NCBI GenBank assembly: GCA_002362385.1
Contig: DEUB01000059.1
Span: forward strand, 39,954-103,953
Origin: Lachnospiraceae bacterium UBA3273
Lineage (GTDB): Bacteria > Bacillota > Clostridia > Lachnospirales > Lachnospiraceae
Reading direction: 5' to 3'
DNA: 64,000 nucleotides
Part shown: in pieces, positions 49,146 to 58,948 of the stretch
Layout of the letters: each line of letters begins with the position of its first letter
Numbering within the stretch: the stretch's first letter is position 1
Position numbers and translations under genes: made by a program
Notes under the pieces: model-generated
What the model was told of the DNA's origin: nothing
The model's input: the letters and a program-made list of their open reading frames with translations, nothing else
Database searches by the model: none

Positions 49146-50480
49146 TTATTTTTTCCCCAAGGCAATCTCTATCAGCTTTCCGGCATGATCTGCCATAAAC
49201 AGCGGAATATTCAGTAAATCATCATCCAGCCTCAAATTTTCCAAAGAAAACCTGACGCGTAATTTCATTTTATCTCCAAACAACTCTTTGTATTTTTTTA
49301 GACTTTTACCGGTAACATTTGTATCCGACTTTACTTCAACCGGTATAATATCATTTTCATACTGAATCAGGAAATCCACTTCATAAGGAGGATTATTCTG
49401 CGTCCAATAGCGGGGGACCGCTTCAAACTGTGGAATCAGAGACTGCAATACGTAATTTTCCGTAAGCGCTCCTTTAAATTCTGTAAAGAGCCGGTTTCCT
49501 TCCCCAAAGGCGGTTGGCGCCAGCAGGGCCATCCTTCGCAGCAATCCCACATCCGCCAGATAAATCTTAAAGGCTGACAAGTCGTCATATGCGGCAATAG
49601 GAAGTCCCGGCGCACTGTTCCGAAATACTTTGTGTACAAGACGGGCATCCACCAGCCACTGTAATGCATCCTCATATTCCCTGGCTCTCGCTCCTTCTTT
49701 TACTGCTTTGTATAAAAACTTTTTGTTTTCCCGCGCCAGCTGTGAAGGAATAGACTTCCAGATCATGGAAATCTTAGGAAATTCACTTGTCTGCGGATGC
49801 TTTGCAAAATCCCTTTCATAAGCGGTAATAATGTCCATAAGGGCATCCTGCATGGCATCAACACTGCGCAGTTTTGTCCACATAAGCACCGGTTCCGGCA
49901 TTCCGCCTGTTACATAGTACATTTTCAACTTTTCCACAAGCGGATTAAAAAAAGCTTCCGGAATCGCGGTTAACTCCTCGACTCCTGCCATATAGGAGGC
50001 CAGATTTTCATCTCCGTTAGCCAGCAAAAATTCTGTGAAATTCATGGGATCGATCTGCATAAATTTTACTTTCCCTACCGGAAATGAAGATGGTTTTGCC
50101 AGAGCTATCCCCAAAAGAGAACCTGCGCAGGCAACGTGATATTCAGGTGCTGTTTCACAAAAATACTTCAAGGAATTGATCACTTCAGGACAATCCTGCA
50201 CCTCATCAAAAACAATCAATGTTTTATCCGCTTCTATGTGCTGTCCGCTGGCAAGCATCAGATTTTGTAAAATACGTGTGATATCCTTCGTTGTTTGGAA
50301 AAACTGTTTATATTCCGTATTTTCATCAAAATTGAAATACGCTGTATTTTCATAATACCGCTTGCCAAACTCCTTTAAGATCCAAGTCTTTCCTACCTGA
50401 CGCACCCCCTTTAAAATCAACGGTTTTCTATATGGAGAGTTTTTCCATTCTACCAGTTTTTGTAAAATAATACGTTCCAC
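49146..50480 (-). CDS. AAA ATPase with DUF4143 domain
   Basis: 444 residues. N-terminal AAA_14-type ATPase: Walker A KGVRQVGKTW (Lys31), Walker B TLIVFDEVQDCPEVIN and sensor ACAGSLLGIAL. The C-terminal DUF4143 region includes a PD-(D/E)XK-like nuclease motif, YEVDFLIQYENDIIPVEVKSD, with the acidic residue and E-x-K. Members are common, mobile and uncharacterised, possibly acting on nucleic acids or as toxin-like NTPases. The start is a GTG at 50480 after GAGGAAAAC. It neighbours the toxin-antitoxin locus in the AT-rich segment and may be part of the same accessory insertion. Confidence 0.9.
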   Translation of the reverse strand: MERIILQKLVEWKNSPYRKPLILKGVRQVGKTWILKEFGKRYYENTAYFNFDENTEYKQFFQTTKDITRILQNLMLASGQHIEADKTLIVFDEVQDCPEVINSLKYFCETAPEYHVACAGSLLGIALAKPSSFPVGKVKFMQIDPMNFTEFLLANGDENLASYMAGVEELTAIPEAFFNPLVEKLKMYYVTGGMPEPVLMWTKLRSVDAMQDALMDIITAYERDFAKHPQTSEFPKISMIWKSIPSQLARENKKFLYKAVKEGARAREYEDALQWLVDARLVHKVFRNSAPGLPIAAYDDLSAFKIYLADVGLLRRMALLAPTAFGEGNRLFTEFKGALTENYVLQSLIPQFEAVPRYWTQNNPPYEVDFLIQYENDIIPVEVKSDTNVTGKSLKKYKELFGDKMKLRVRFSLENLRLDDDLLNIPLFMADHAGKLIEIALGKK

Positions 50481-50583
50481 GCCGTTTTCCTCACATAATT
50501 ATTAATAATTTTGTGATTACCATCACATTTTTATTATAAATAAAAGGTTGCGTTATGTCAAATCGATTTCCCCTCCCTCTTCC

Positions 50584-51498
50584 TCATACTTTCTCTCTCG
50601 ATTTTTCTTCCTTATACATCCTGATAAACAAAACGATTCCCAGCACAAACAACGGTATTCCGCCAAGAAGTCCCGCCGGAGTCGGTCCCAGCAGATAATG
50701 CTGCGGCATTTCCTTCATATAAAGAAGCGGAAGTCCCGCCACCGCATTGATCGCCCCATGTATCAGGGACGGTATCCAGATGCTCTGGGACTTTTCGTAA
50801 AAATAGCTGAGTATGATGCCTAGGGCAGTTGTGAAACCGCACATCATCAAAACTCCCAAAACCGGCTCGCCCGCATAGCCCCGTCCGTATTCATAGCCTG
50901 CAAAAACAATGACCGGCGCATGCCATATTCCCCAGATAATTCCTGATAAAATCAATGCTTTTCCTTTTCCCAGCCACTTCGACAGCACAGGCGTCATATA
51001 TCCTCTCCAGCCCGCCTCTTCCCCGACGGCTGCAAAGGTATTTACAAAAGGCCCATAGGTAATGGCTGCCATCCACTGCATAATTACCATCACAGCAAAC
51101 GGAATCCCCTGAATCTTTCCTTCCGCATCCACCATGACGCCGGACGCCTCAAGAGTCTGTGCCAGGGCGCCGCAGTTCATATCAAATTTTTCCGGCATTA
51201 CCAGAAAATACAAAACCGCCCCCAGGATCGTCGCTGCGGCAGGCAAAAACCATGCGATCAAAAATCTTTTCCAGTTTTTCTTAAAATGGCATCCCCATTC
51301 AATACCGGTCTTTATCCGTCTGATCCCCTTATTAGCAATGACCACTGCCAATAAAGGCATATACATGGAAACAGCCAGCGCTCCCTGATAAACCATAATC
51401 CGTCCGCTAAATGCACCCATAATGCCCACAAGCTGTAAAATCCATGCCAACACAAAAGCCGTAAGCATATAAATTACAAATTTCTTTTCTTCCTTCAT
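50584..51498 (-). CDS. CPBP-family intramembrane glutamic endopeptidase
   Basis: About 304 residues, seven to eight membrane helices. The Abi/CPBP (CAAX-protease-like) motifs are present: GEEAGWRGYMTP (Glu160, Glu161, Arg165), IIWGIWHAPVI (His193) and SLIHGAINAVAG. Such proteins process prenylated or bacteriocin-related peptides, or confer bacteriocin self-immunity, in other bacteria. The ATG at 51498 follows AGGAGGGATTGG; the open frame extends 21 residues further without support. No bacteriocin genes are nearby. Confidence 0.9.
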   Translation of the reverse strand: MKEEKKFVIYMLTAFVLAWILQLVGIMGAFSGRIMVYQGALAVSMYMPLLAVVIANKGIRRIKTGIEWGCHFKKNWKRFLIAWFLPAAATILGAVLYFLVMPEKFDMNCGALAQTLEASGVMVDAEGKIQGIPFAVMVIMQWMAAITYGPFVNTFAAVGEEAGWRGYMTPVLSKWLGKGKALILSGIIWGIWHAPVIVFAGYEYGRGYAGEPVLGVLMMCGFTTALGIILSYFYEKSQSIWIPSLIHGAINAVAGLPLLYMKEMPQHYLLGPTPAGLLGGIPLFVLGIVLFIRMYKEEKSREKV

Positions 51499-51777
51499 AA
51501 CTCCAATCCCTCCTAAAAGCGTATCGAAATAAAGTGTCCGGCCTTCAATACGCCCTTTCATTTTCCATATTTATAAACCATCCACTAAGGTTACAGTCAA
51601 TACCTTTCGGTAAATCAATTACATTTTTCCATAGCGTTCAGGTATAAGCATTTCTGTTTCCGGCACCGGCAGATCCGGAACCATAAAAATGCAAAAACTT
51701 TATGTATTTCCATCTACTCTCATAATACAAAATATGCTATAGTACTATTGTAATACTGACAAGGAGAAATATTCAAC

Positions 51778-53148
51778 ATGGAAAAACGCGAAAAGTTAAG
51801 TTCACGCTTAGGATTCATTTTATTGTCCGCCGGCTGTGCCATCGGGATCGGAAACGTATGGAAATTTCCTTATATTACCGGTTTATACGGCGGCGGCGCA
51901 TTTGTGCTGGTCTATTTATTCTTTTTGATTATTATGGGCGTTCCTCTGATGACTATGGAATTTGCAATAGGGCGCGCCAGCAGAAAAAGCCCCCTCCTCG
52001 CCTGCAAGGTTTTGGAAAAGCCGGAACAGAGCTGGCATTTACAGGGCTATCTTGCAATGGCGGGAAATTATCTGCTGATGATGTTTTATACCACCGTAAC
52101 CGGCTGGATGCTGCACTATTTCTATCTTACCGCAACAGGTTCTTTTTCAGGTGCAGATGTATCCCTTGTATCGGAAGAGTTTCCCAAGATGCTGTCACAG
52201 CCCTCTATTATGGTACTCTGGATGATAATCGTAGTTGTTGCAGGATTTGCCATCTGCTCTTTCGGAGTACAAAAAGGTGTGGAAAAGATCACAAAATTTA
52301 TGATGATCGCACTTTTGGCATTGATCGTGGTTCTCGCTATAAACAGCATGACCTTAGAAGGCGGCATGGAAGGCTTAAAATTTTACCTGTTGCCGGATTT
52401 TAAAAGGATGGCGGACATCGGCATCGGTACGACGATAGTCGCTGCCATGAATCAGGCTTTCTTCACTTTGAGTCTCGGAATCGGAGCCATCGCCATTTTC
52501 GGGAGCTACATCGGCAAGGAGCACACACTTTTCGGAGAATCCATGCGGGTTGCCGCACTGGATACCTTTGTGGCGCTCTTTTCCGGTCTGATCATCTTCC
52601 CTGCCTGCTATTCTTTCGGCGTAAATGCGGACAGCGGCCCGAACCTGATCTTCATTACCCTGCCTAATATTTTCAATCATATGGCAGGCGGCAGGCTCTG
52701 GGGCAGTCTGTTCTTTATCTTTATGGCATTTGCGGCATTTTCCACCGTAATCGCCGTTTTTGAAAATATCATTTCATGCTGTATGGATTTAACCGGCTGC
52801 AGCAGAAAAAAAGCATCTTTCGTCAATATATTTTTGATGATACTGCTTTCCCTGCCCTGTGCCCTGGGCTTTAACCTCTTATCCGGCATACAGCCCTTTG
52901 GCGAAGGCTCCACCATTATGGACTTAGAGGACTTCCTGGTAAGCAATATAGCCCTTCCCATCGGCTCACTCATCTATCTTTTATTCTGCGTCTCCCGCTA
53001 CGGATGGGGCTGGAAAAATTTCATGGAAGAAGCCAATACGGGCAAAGGTTTTAAAATGCCGGAATGGCTCCGTTTTTATATGACATATATCCTGCCATTT
53101 ATCATCTTGTTGATCTTCCTTCTGGGTATGAAAGATAAATTTTTCTAA
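51778..53148 (+). CDS. Neurotransmitter:sodium symporter family transporter
   Basis: 456 residues, eleven to twelve helices with a LeuT-like fold; imports amino acids or related amines with sodium. Sodium/substrate-site signature at the start: SRLGFILLSAGCAIGIGNVWKFP (helix 1, with the NxWRFP-type motif as NVWKFP), then GGGAFVLVYLFFLIIMGVPL and helix 6/8 segments FTLSLGIGAIAIFGSYIGK and AFAAFSTVIAVFENII. The eleven-helix bacterial subgroup (TnaT/MhsT-like) often carries aromatic amino acids; the substrate here is unproven. AAGGAGAAATATTCAAC precedes the ATG. The 216-bp upstream gap has no other gene. Confidence 0.93.
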   Translation: MEKREKLSSRLGFILLSAGCAIGIGNVWKFPYITGLYGGGAFVLVYLFFLIIMGVPLMTMEFAIGRASRKSPLLACKVLEKPEQSWHLQGYLAMAGNYLLMMFYTTVTGWMLHYFYLTATGSFSGADVSLVSEEFPKMLSQPSIMVLWMIIVVVAGFAICSFGVQKGVEKITKFMMIALLALIVVLAINSMTLEGGMEGLKFYLLPDFKRMADIGIGTTIVAAMNQAFFTLSLGIGAIAIFGSYIGKEHTLFGESMRVAALDTFVALFSGLIIFPACYSFGVNADSGPNLIFITLPNIFNHMAGGRLWGSLFFIFMAFAAFSTVIAVFENIISCCMDLTGCSRKKASFVNIFLMILLSLPCALGFNLLSGIQPFGEGSTIMDLEDFLVSNIALPIGSLIYLLFCVSRYGWGWKNFMEEANTGKGFKMPEWLRFYMTYILPFIILLIFLLGMKDKFF

Positions 53149-53152
53149 GTAT

Positions 53153-53188
53153 AAAAAATGCTCCCGGTTATTATAACGCCGGGAGCAT
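53153..53188 (-). terminator. Terminator between convergent genes
   Basis: ATGCTCCCGG (53158-53167) and CCGGGAGCAT (53179-53188) form a perfect 10-bp stem. The T-run is on the minus-strand side (TTTTT at 53153-53157), so it best serves the leftward gene ending at 53240, and may stop the NSS transporter message from the other side. Confidence 0.85.
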
Positions 53189-53239
53189 CCGTATTACTAT
53201 ACTATTTGTATATTTCTTTCCATTTTCCTGCTTTCTCCG

Positions 53240-54880
53240 TCACTGCATCAACCCCGCCTCATTTTTTTGATAGGTTCCATGAAAACCTGCATCTCGCCAT
53301 GAAGTAACGCCCCGCTCCTGTCTTTTCCAATAATCTCCTGTTGTACAATCCCACATGACATTTTCATAGTTTATACAGGGAAATTCACTTTCGTCATGTA
53401 TGGCATAATTTATTACAATGATTTCATTTTCCAATTTCAGAATGGATAAAATCTCATATCCCTCCGTCTTTATTTCCGCACTCAGATCAAATCCGCAAAG
53501 ACGTTTCAGTTCCTCTTCATCTATCTCTCCGCTTGTACATTCTTCAAATTCATTGATTATCCCATTATATTTATAAAAATAAGGCTTATAGGTATGCCCG
53601 TTCATTACATCCGCATACTGATCATAAACGCCGTCATAGGCATCCCGCACTATTTCCAAATACTCTTTCCCATCATATCTGACCTCGCCGATTCCTGAAA
53701 TCCTGCTTTCTGCCACTTTTCCGTTTCTAACCGTCCATACTCTGCTTATATTGACAGTAATAACCTCGCCGGTAATACAATAAACGTATTTTTGATCCCC
53801 GTTCCATGACATGGAACCATCTATAGAGCGATAGGAAGTCATTCCATCATCAAGCCTTATGCACTGTTTTGCACTTACAAACCAGAAACTTCCCCGATAG
53901 ACCGACTCATCTTCGTATTCCTCATATTCTCCTAAAAAGACAAATGCCTCATAGTTTCCGTCCCCGTTAAAATCATCATATTCAAACCGTAAAATCTCAT
54001 CTTCTGAACATTCCGACACAGACAATACTCTGTTTTTCAAAAAATTTTTCCATTCCCTGCCATATTCTCCCGGAAAATCCCCATAGGCTTCTAAAGCCTC
54101 TACCTGCTGTTTTTCCAGAGCATTTTCCTTCTCAAGCCTCTCTATTTCCTCTGCCAGCGATGACTTCAGCCATTTTATATCCTTTATGGAAGCTCCATCA
54201 GCATATCCCACGATCACATAATCCCGCAATGATTCCTGAGAAGAGACTTCATTCACTTTTTCCGCCTTACCGTGCTCCAATACATAATAGATTAAAAATT
54301 GCTCTCCCATATGGCCGGAATAGCTACAGATTTTCCCCTGCTTTTCTAAATACAGCATATACCCCGTAGAGCCAAATGCTCCAGTTTCCGTCACACTGCC
54401 GTTATAATAAGTATAAACTTTCACTTCTTGTATATGGGTATAATCTTCCTTGACCAGTATCAGTAATTCCGGTATTTCATCGTCATCGATATATGCCAGA
54501 CAAAAGCCTGAAGGCCAATCCTTGGATGAATGATTCTGTAAATATTCTTTTAAGACGCCGTAATACGCTTCCCCATAAGGTTCCGCAAATTCAATTTCCT
54601 TCTCAATCGCAAATATTTCCAAAGCGTCGTAAAGTTCCTGCACTTCATCCGCACTTAAGTGCGGCACTTCTGCTTTCCGAAGAACCGTTTTCCACTCTTC
54701 CCTCAAAGCCAGCTTCCGAAGCAGCCTGTCCGTATTGATTTCATCTGCTTCGATTTTCCATACCGTTTCCGTTCCCATTTTTACCATATAAAAGCTTCCC
54801 ACCGCTATTCCCAAAGTAAATAGCAGCAGAATACATACCTGTAAAATCCTTTTTTTATTCCTTCTTCCGCCTTCCCTCAT
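53240..54880 (-). CDS. Membrane-anchored extracellular protein with EF-hand/VCBS-like repeats
   Basis: About 546 residues: basic N-terminus, a membrane anchor (~12-32, VCILLLFTLGIAVGSFYMV), then a large extracytoplasmic region. Acidic beta-loop stretches such as LAYIDDDEIPELLILVKED and DFNGDGNYEAFVFLGEYEEY resemble FG-GAP/VCBS-like calcium-binding repeats; a helical coiled section (EEIERLEKENALEKQQVEAL) lies between. The ATG at 54880 is best spaced after GGGGGAA; starts at 54895 and 54937 are open, the last overlapping the upstream gene. Function unknown; similar repeats appear in the esterase lipoprotein nearby. Confidence 0.75.
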   Translation of the reverse strand: MREGGRRNKKRILQVCILLLFTLGIAVGSFYMVKMGTETVWKIEADEINTDRLLRKLALREEWKTVLRKAEVPHLSADEVQELYDALEIFAIEKEIEFAEPYGEAYYGVLKEYLQNHSSKDWPSGFCLAYIDDDEIPELLILVKEDYTHIQEVKVYTYYNGSVTETGAFGSTGYMLYLEKQGKICSYSGHMGEQFLIYYVLEHGKAEKVNEVSSQESLRDYVIVGYADGASIKDIKWLKSSLAEEIERLEKENALEKQQVEALEAYGDFPGEYGREWKNFLKNRVLSVSECSEDEILRFEYDDFNGDGNYEAFVFLGEYEEYEDESVYRGSFWFVSAKQCIRLDDGMTSYRSIDGSMSWNGDQKYVYCITGEVITVNISRVWTVRNGKVAESRISGIGEVRYDGKEYLEIVRDAYDGVYDQYADVMNGHTYKPYFYKYNGIINEFEECTSGEIDEEELKRLCGFDLSAEIKTEGYEILSILKLENEIIVINYAIHDESEFPCINYENVMWDCTTGDYWKRQERGVTSWRDAGFHGTYQKNEAGLMQ

Positions 54881-54933
54881 CATTTCCCCCGTCATTTCCT
54901 GCCCCGGTCCGTTTTTTTCAGTATAACACAAAT

Positions 54934-56379
54934 TCAACCTTCTGAAACCGTTTTCTCCTTCTGCGCCGGACAGTCAATGAGATTGCCCCTGTAATCATAA
55001 CGGGAACCATGACAGGGGCAATCCCAGCTTCGTTCATCGGGATTCCATTCCAGTTCACAGCCCATGTGGGGGCATCTGGCGGAAATCTTATAGATCTTTC
55101 CCTGATCGTCTTTATAACAGGCAAATCTTTTAAACCCTATCCTTACAACGCCGCCATGTCCTTTGGGAAGCTCTTCCAATTCTTTTGAAGGCAGATGAAA
55201 AGCGCCTTTGACCAATCCCTTTATACTTTCCCCCACATCCTTAAAAAAGGCTTTGGCTCCTGCCGGGACATGCAGCCTTTGTGGCGAAAAAAGCTTCTCA
55301 TAGGGATTTTCCCTCCCGCAGACCTGGTCACAGATAATAAATGCAGCCAGCATAGAGGAAGTCATCCCCCATTTCTGAAACCCTGTGGCAACATACCAGT
55401 AAGGCCTGAAGACAGAATATCTTCCAATGAAGGGAAGTCCGTCATGGGGCATACAGTCCTGCGCCGACCAGCAGGCCGTCTCCTTAAAGCCCGGAAAATA
55501 CTTTTTCGCCCTGTCCTTCAGTTCCTCATATTTCCCCCCGCTTTTATTCATTCCCGTCCGGTGGGAACATCCGCCCAGAAGAACGTACTCTCCGGTACTT
55601 CTGATGGAAAGCCCCTGCCTGTCCACACTGTAATAGATCCCCTCCGGCGCCTTTACTCCTTCCACAGCCAGAACATAGCTTCTTTCCTGATGCTGCCGCA
55701 AAAAATAAAAACCGGGAATATTTGTAACGGGATAATGGGTGGCGAATATAATATGCTCCGCCCTTACCGTTGCTTCTTCGGTCTTTATCTCATGCCCTTT
55801 TACAGAGAGCACCTTAGTATGTTCATAAATTTTTAATTCCCTTGCAATTTCCTTTATAAATAAGAGCGGATGGAACTGTGCCTGGTTTTCAAAACACACC
55901 GCTCCCTTTACGGGAAAAGGCAGGTCCGTTTCCCTCGTAAAAAAAGCGGAGATTCCCAAATAATTAGCCGCTATGGCCTCTTTTCTTAATTTCTTCTCAT
56001 CCTCCGTGGAATAAAGATATGCCGGCACCCTTTTAAATTCACATGCTATCTTCTTTTCCTGCGCCAGCCACTCAAAAGCATCTATGGCGATCTTGTTTGC
56101 CCTTGCATAAACAGCCGCCTTCTCTTTCCCGTAATGCTTAATAAGCTTGTCATAGATCATGCCGTGCTGGCCGGTAATCTTTGCCGTGGTATTTTTTGTC
56201 TGACCTCCGGCGATCCTGTCCGCTTCCAGCACGACCACATTTTTGCCCTGGCATTTCAGGGCATAGGCCGTCAGTATTCCCGCCATTCCTCCTCCAATCA
56301 CTGCGGCGAACACATCCAGATCCTTTTTTAATGCTTCTCTTTCGGGTATTTCAACTTCTCTGCTCCAAACTGATTCCAT
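54934..56379 (-). CDS. FAD-dependent oxidoreductase with C-terminal Rieske domain
   Basis: About 481 residues, cytoplasmic. The N-terminal DAO-type FAD domain has AAVIGGGMAGILTAYALKCQ and EADRIAGGQTKNTTAKITGQ; the C-terminal ~80 residues are a Rieske [2Fe-2S] domain with ligands Cys438/His440 in CPHMGC and Cys456/His459 in CPCHGSRYDYRG (numbered from 56385). This fusion matches the YhfW-type family of Bacillota, whose substrate is unknown. The ATG at 56379 has AGGAG seven bases upstream. It begins a tightly packed stretch with the next gene at its 3' end. Confidence 0.93.
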   Translation of the reverse strand: MESVWSREVEIPEREALKKDLDVFAAVIGGGMAGILTAYALKCQGKNVVVLEADRIAGGQTKNTTAKITGQHGMIYDKLIKHYGKEKAAVYARANKIAIDAFEWLAQEKKIACEFKRVPAYLYSTEDEKKLRKEAIAANYLGISAFFTRETDLPFPVKGAVCFENQAQFHPLLFIKEIARELKIYEHTKVLSVKGHEIKTEEATVRAEHIIFATHYPVTNIPGFYFLRQHQERSYVLAVEGVKAPEGIYYSVDRQGLSIRSTGEYVLLGGCSHRTGMNKSGGKYEELKDRAKKYFPGFKETACWSAQDCMPHDGLPFIGRYSVFRPYWYVATGFQKWGMTSSMLAAFIICDQVCGRENPYEKLFSPQRLHVPAGAKAFFKDVGESIKGLVKGAFHLPSKELEELPKGHGGVVRIGFKRFACYKDDQGKIYKISARCPHMGCELEWNPDERSWDCPCHGSRYDYRGNLIDCPAQKEKTVSEG

Positions 56380-56520
56380 ACACATTCTCCTAACGCTATC
56401 CGCTGACAGAATCAGTATTCATCTGATTTTAAACTGCCGGCGTTATAAGATTTGTTATGAAATAGTTTTCCTGTTTTTACAAATATTAATCCTGCTGATT
56501 CAGGAGCAGACAAACATCCG

Positions 56521-58461
56521 CTATATTCCCTGCTGCCACCCCTCTTCTTTACCGATCAGCTCTGCGAGTCTTTTTCCCACCTGCTCTGCGCCCGCAGCAT
56601 CAGGATGCACGCCGTCCGTATAGGTTATATCCCATCCTGCGGTCTCCACCACTTCACACCACGGAAATTCCCCTGCCGCCGCCTTGATATCCTCACTGTG
56701 GAGCTGTGTAAAAGGTATCATACAAAAGATTTTAATATGGGGATATATTTCATGGAGCTTTTGCAGAACCTCCTTATAACCTTCTATGAATACTTCCGGT
56801 TCCACTTCATGGTCATTGGTCCCTATGTTGATGACCGCCAGATCGCAGGCAGGCATCTCTTCCTTGGGAACCGGCCTTGCGGCGGATAAGTGGTCCAGCA
56901 TATCGGCGCATGGGGCAAAGCTGCCCGCCATAACGATCCCTATGCCTCCATATCCCATAAAATAAGGCTCTGCATCCAGCTGCTTTGCCGTATACCATGG
57001 AAAAGAATGAGTTGCACTGTTTCCGTTGCTGTTCGCTTCGCTGCTCAAAGCCATAACGCCTTCCGTAATACTGTCTCCCACAAAAAGGATCCTCTTCTTT
57101 TCAGGCAAAAATCCCTCGGTCTCCCCGCTTCCGCTGTCGATCCCCGTAAAAGCCACGCCGATCTCTCCGTTCCATTTATCCTCGAATTCCGTCATTCCGT
57201 CTACCACGACAGTTACCCAATGCTCTTTATCATCGGGCAGAACAATGCGGCTTTCCGTGATCAATTGTCTGACCGGCTCCCCATTATCGATGATATAAGC
57301 ATAATAAGGCGTTTCCAACGCTGTGATCTTACGGAAGTAAACGTTCAAAGTCTCCGTTCCTTCTACCTTAAAATAGATCATGGCGCCGTCATTTAAAGCG
57401 ACCCATGCCTTCTGCCCGTCTATCTCCTTTTCAAACCAACGCCCCGACAATTCAAATGCCGGCCGTTTATGGAAGCTGTTCCATCTGTTATAATTTGAAA
57501 GCTCCCAAAGGCTTCCTCTTGCATATATTTTTTCCTGCACAGCCTCCTCATCATCGGATTCCAGAAACCGATCCGTTATATTTTCCTCATTGATAACGCT
57601 TTCCCCTGTTTTGTCCACATCCTCCCAGACCGTCCATTGTATCTCGTATTCCCCGTCTTCCTGTGCACTATCATCCCTTAATAAATATTCCTGCTCTATG
57701 GCTCTTTTCAAACGATATTCTCCATCCTGATAGGTATACATCCCCCATCCGTGACAGCTTGCAGAATTTCTCCAGGAACCTAATATCAGTTCATTTTTTT
57801 CATCAACAGACGCATTGAGAATTTCCGTAAAACTCTCACATTCTTCATACCGTCCCTGTCTGTACAAATAACAGGCATAGCATTCCGCCCCCTGGTTTCC
57901 GTAATGCCCGTTCTGTACCAGAATATCCTTTTCCCCGTCAAAATCCACATCTATCAGATAAAGTCCATTAGAATCCCATGCATCGCCGTCATGCGCCTTA
58001 TCGTAAAGGACCTGTTTCAGGCAGTATAGCTCTCCTTCCTTACGGGATACAAATACTTTCACATCCCGTTCCGTATCCTCTTCCTCCTTGGAAATGACCA
58101 GCTCAAATCCCATATCCCCCTCTTTTTGAAAAAAGCTGGAAAGGATCTGGTATTCCATATAGTCTTCCGGTTCATAGTCTTTTTTTATATCGCTCTCAAT
58201 GTTTTCTCCGGTTGCAGTATCATCCCCGTTTATAGCGCCTGCGCCGTTTCCTTCCATACCGCCCGCAGCATGATTCCCATTTATATTCTCCTGTTCTGCT
58301 GCAGGATTTTTCCCCTCTATGGCACCGGAACCGTCCTGCCCCTTCTGCATTCCGCATCCCTCTAAAAACAGAATCCCTATAAGCAGCAATGTCCCAAGAA
58401 TTTTTCTGCTTTTCTTTCCTGCCGTCTTTGATTTCTTTTCCTTATTTGAAACTCTCTTCAT
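56521..58461 (-). CDS. Lipoprotein with CE2/SGNH-type esterase domain
   Basis: About 646 residues: lipoprotein signal peptide ending LFLEGC, a Gly/Asn/Ala linker, a central region with a calcium-loop-like DVDFDGEKDILVQNGHY, a jelly-roll segment (SGRWFEKEIDGQKAWVALND), and a C-terminal SGNH hydrolase: Ser466 in FVGDSITEG, Gly in YGGIGIVM, Asn in INIGTNDHEVE and Asp/His621 in YTDGVHPDAAG. The jelly-roll plus SGNH order matches carbohydrate esterase family 2, which deacetylates xylan or other glycans. It is anchored on the cell surface. The ATG at 58461 follows AAGGAAGG. It overlaps the VanZ-family gene by 20 bp. Confidence 0.88.
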   Translation of the reverse strand: MKRVSNKEKKSKTAGKKSRKILGTLLLIGILFLEGCGMQKGQDGSGAIEGKNPAAEQENINGNHAAGGMEGNGAGAINGDDTATGENIESDIKKDYEPEDYMEYQILSSFFQKEGDMGFELVISKEEEDTERDVKVFVSRKEGELYCLKQVLYDKAHDGDAWDSNGLYLIDVDFDGEKDILVQNGHYGNQGAECYACYLYRQGRYEECESFTEILNASVDEKNELILGSWRNSASCHGWGMYTYQDGEYRLKRAIEQEYLLRDDSAQEDGEYEIQWTVWEDVDKTGESVINEENITDRFLESDDEEAVQEKIYARGSLWELSNYNRWNSFHKRPAFELSGRWFEKEIDGQKAWVALNDGAMIYFKVEGTETLNVYFRKITALETPYYAYIIDNGEPVRQLITESRIVLPDDKEHWVTVVVDGMTEFEDKWNGEIGVAFTGIDSGSGETEGFLPEKKRILFVGDSITEGVMALSSEANSNGNSATHSFPWYTAKQLDAEPYFMGYGGIGIVMAGSFAPCADMLDHLSAARPVPKEEMPACDLAVINIGTNDHEVEPEVFIEGYKEVLQKLHEIYPHIKIFCMIPFTQLHSEDIKAAAGEFPWCEVVETAGWDITYTDGVHPDAAGAEQVGKRLAELIGKEEGWQQGI

Positions 58462-58948
58462 CCACACGCCTTCCTTTCCTCATCCCCCATATTCTCATCC
58501 CTTTTTCTAATAACGCTCCGATCCACGCTCCCAGAGAATTCAAAATCAGATCATCCAGTTCGGAAACTCCCGTACCAAATACATACTGTAAAAATTCTAT
58601 CAAAAAAGAAAGCAGCAGGCCGGAAAGCCATACCTGCCATACCTTCCATTTCCTTCTCCCAAAACGCCCCAGATAAAAACCAAGGGGAACAAACCAGATG
58701 ATATTTCCCACAAATAAATAGACGATCCTCTTAAAATCCCGGTTTTCAAGCAATGGGACATAGGATTCAAACAAGGTAAGATTGAGCGTTCCGTTTTGGC
58801 ACAGGTTTCCCGGTTGAAAGCCTGAACGGAATACGGTAATTCTCAGTAAAACGCCTATATAAATCCAAAACAGGCCAATCGCAATTCTTTTTATTAATAT
58901 ACTCTTCTTTTCGTTTTTTATCGGTAAGACCACCTTTCTGCTATCCAT
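58442..58948 (-). CDS. VanZ-family membrane protein
   Basis: 168 residues, four to five helices. VanZ signatures are NLTLFESYVP, VGNIIWFVPLGFYLG and LSFLIEFLQYVFGTGVSELDDLILNSLGAWIG, with the E-x2-Q and D-x-D-D-x2-N pattern. Some VanZ proteins raise tolerance to teicoplanin and lipoglycopeptides; this one is not linked to the vanG operon 30 kb away. Its start overlaps the radical SAM gene by 31 bp and its end overlaps the esterase gene, so the three are translationally linked. The exact start codon is uncertain. Confidence 0.88.
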   Translation of the reverse strand: MDSRKVVLPIKNEKKSILIKRIAIGLFWIYIGVLLRITVFRSGFQPGNLCQNGTLNLTLFESYVPLLENRDFKRIVYLFVGNIIWFVPLGFYLGRFGRRKWKVWQVWLSGLLLSFLIEFLQYVFGTGVSELDDLILNSLGAWIGALLEKGMRIWGMRKGRRVDEESFK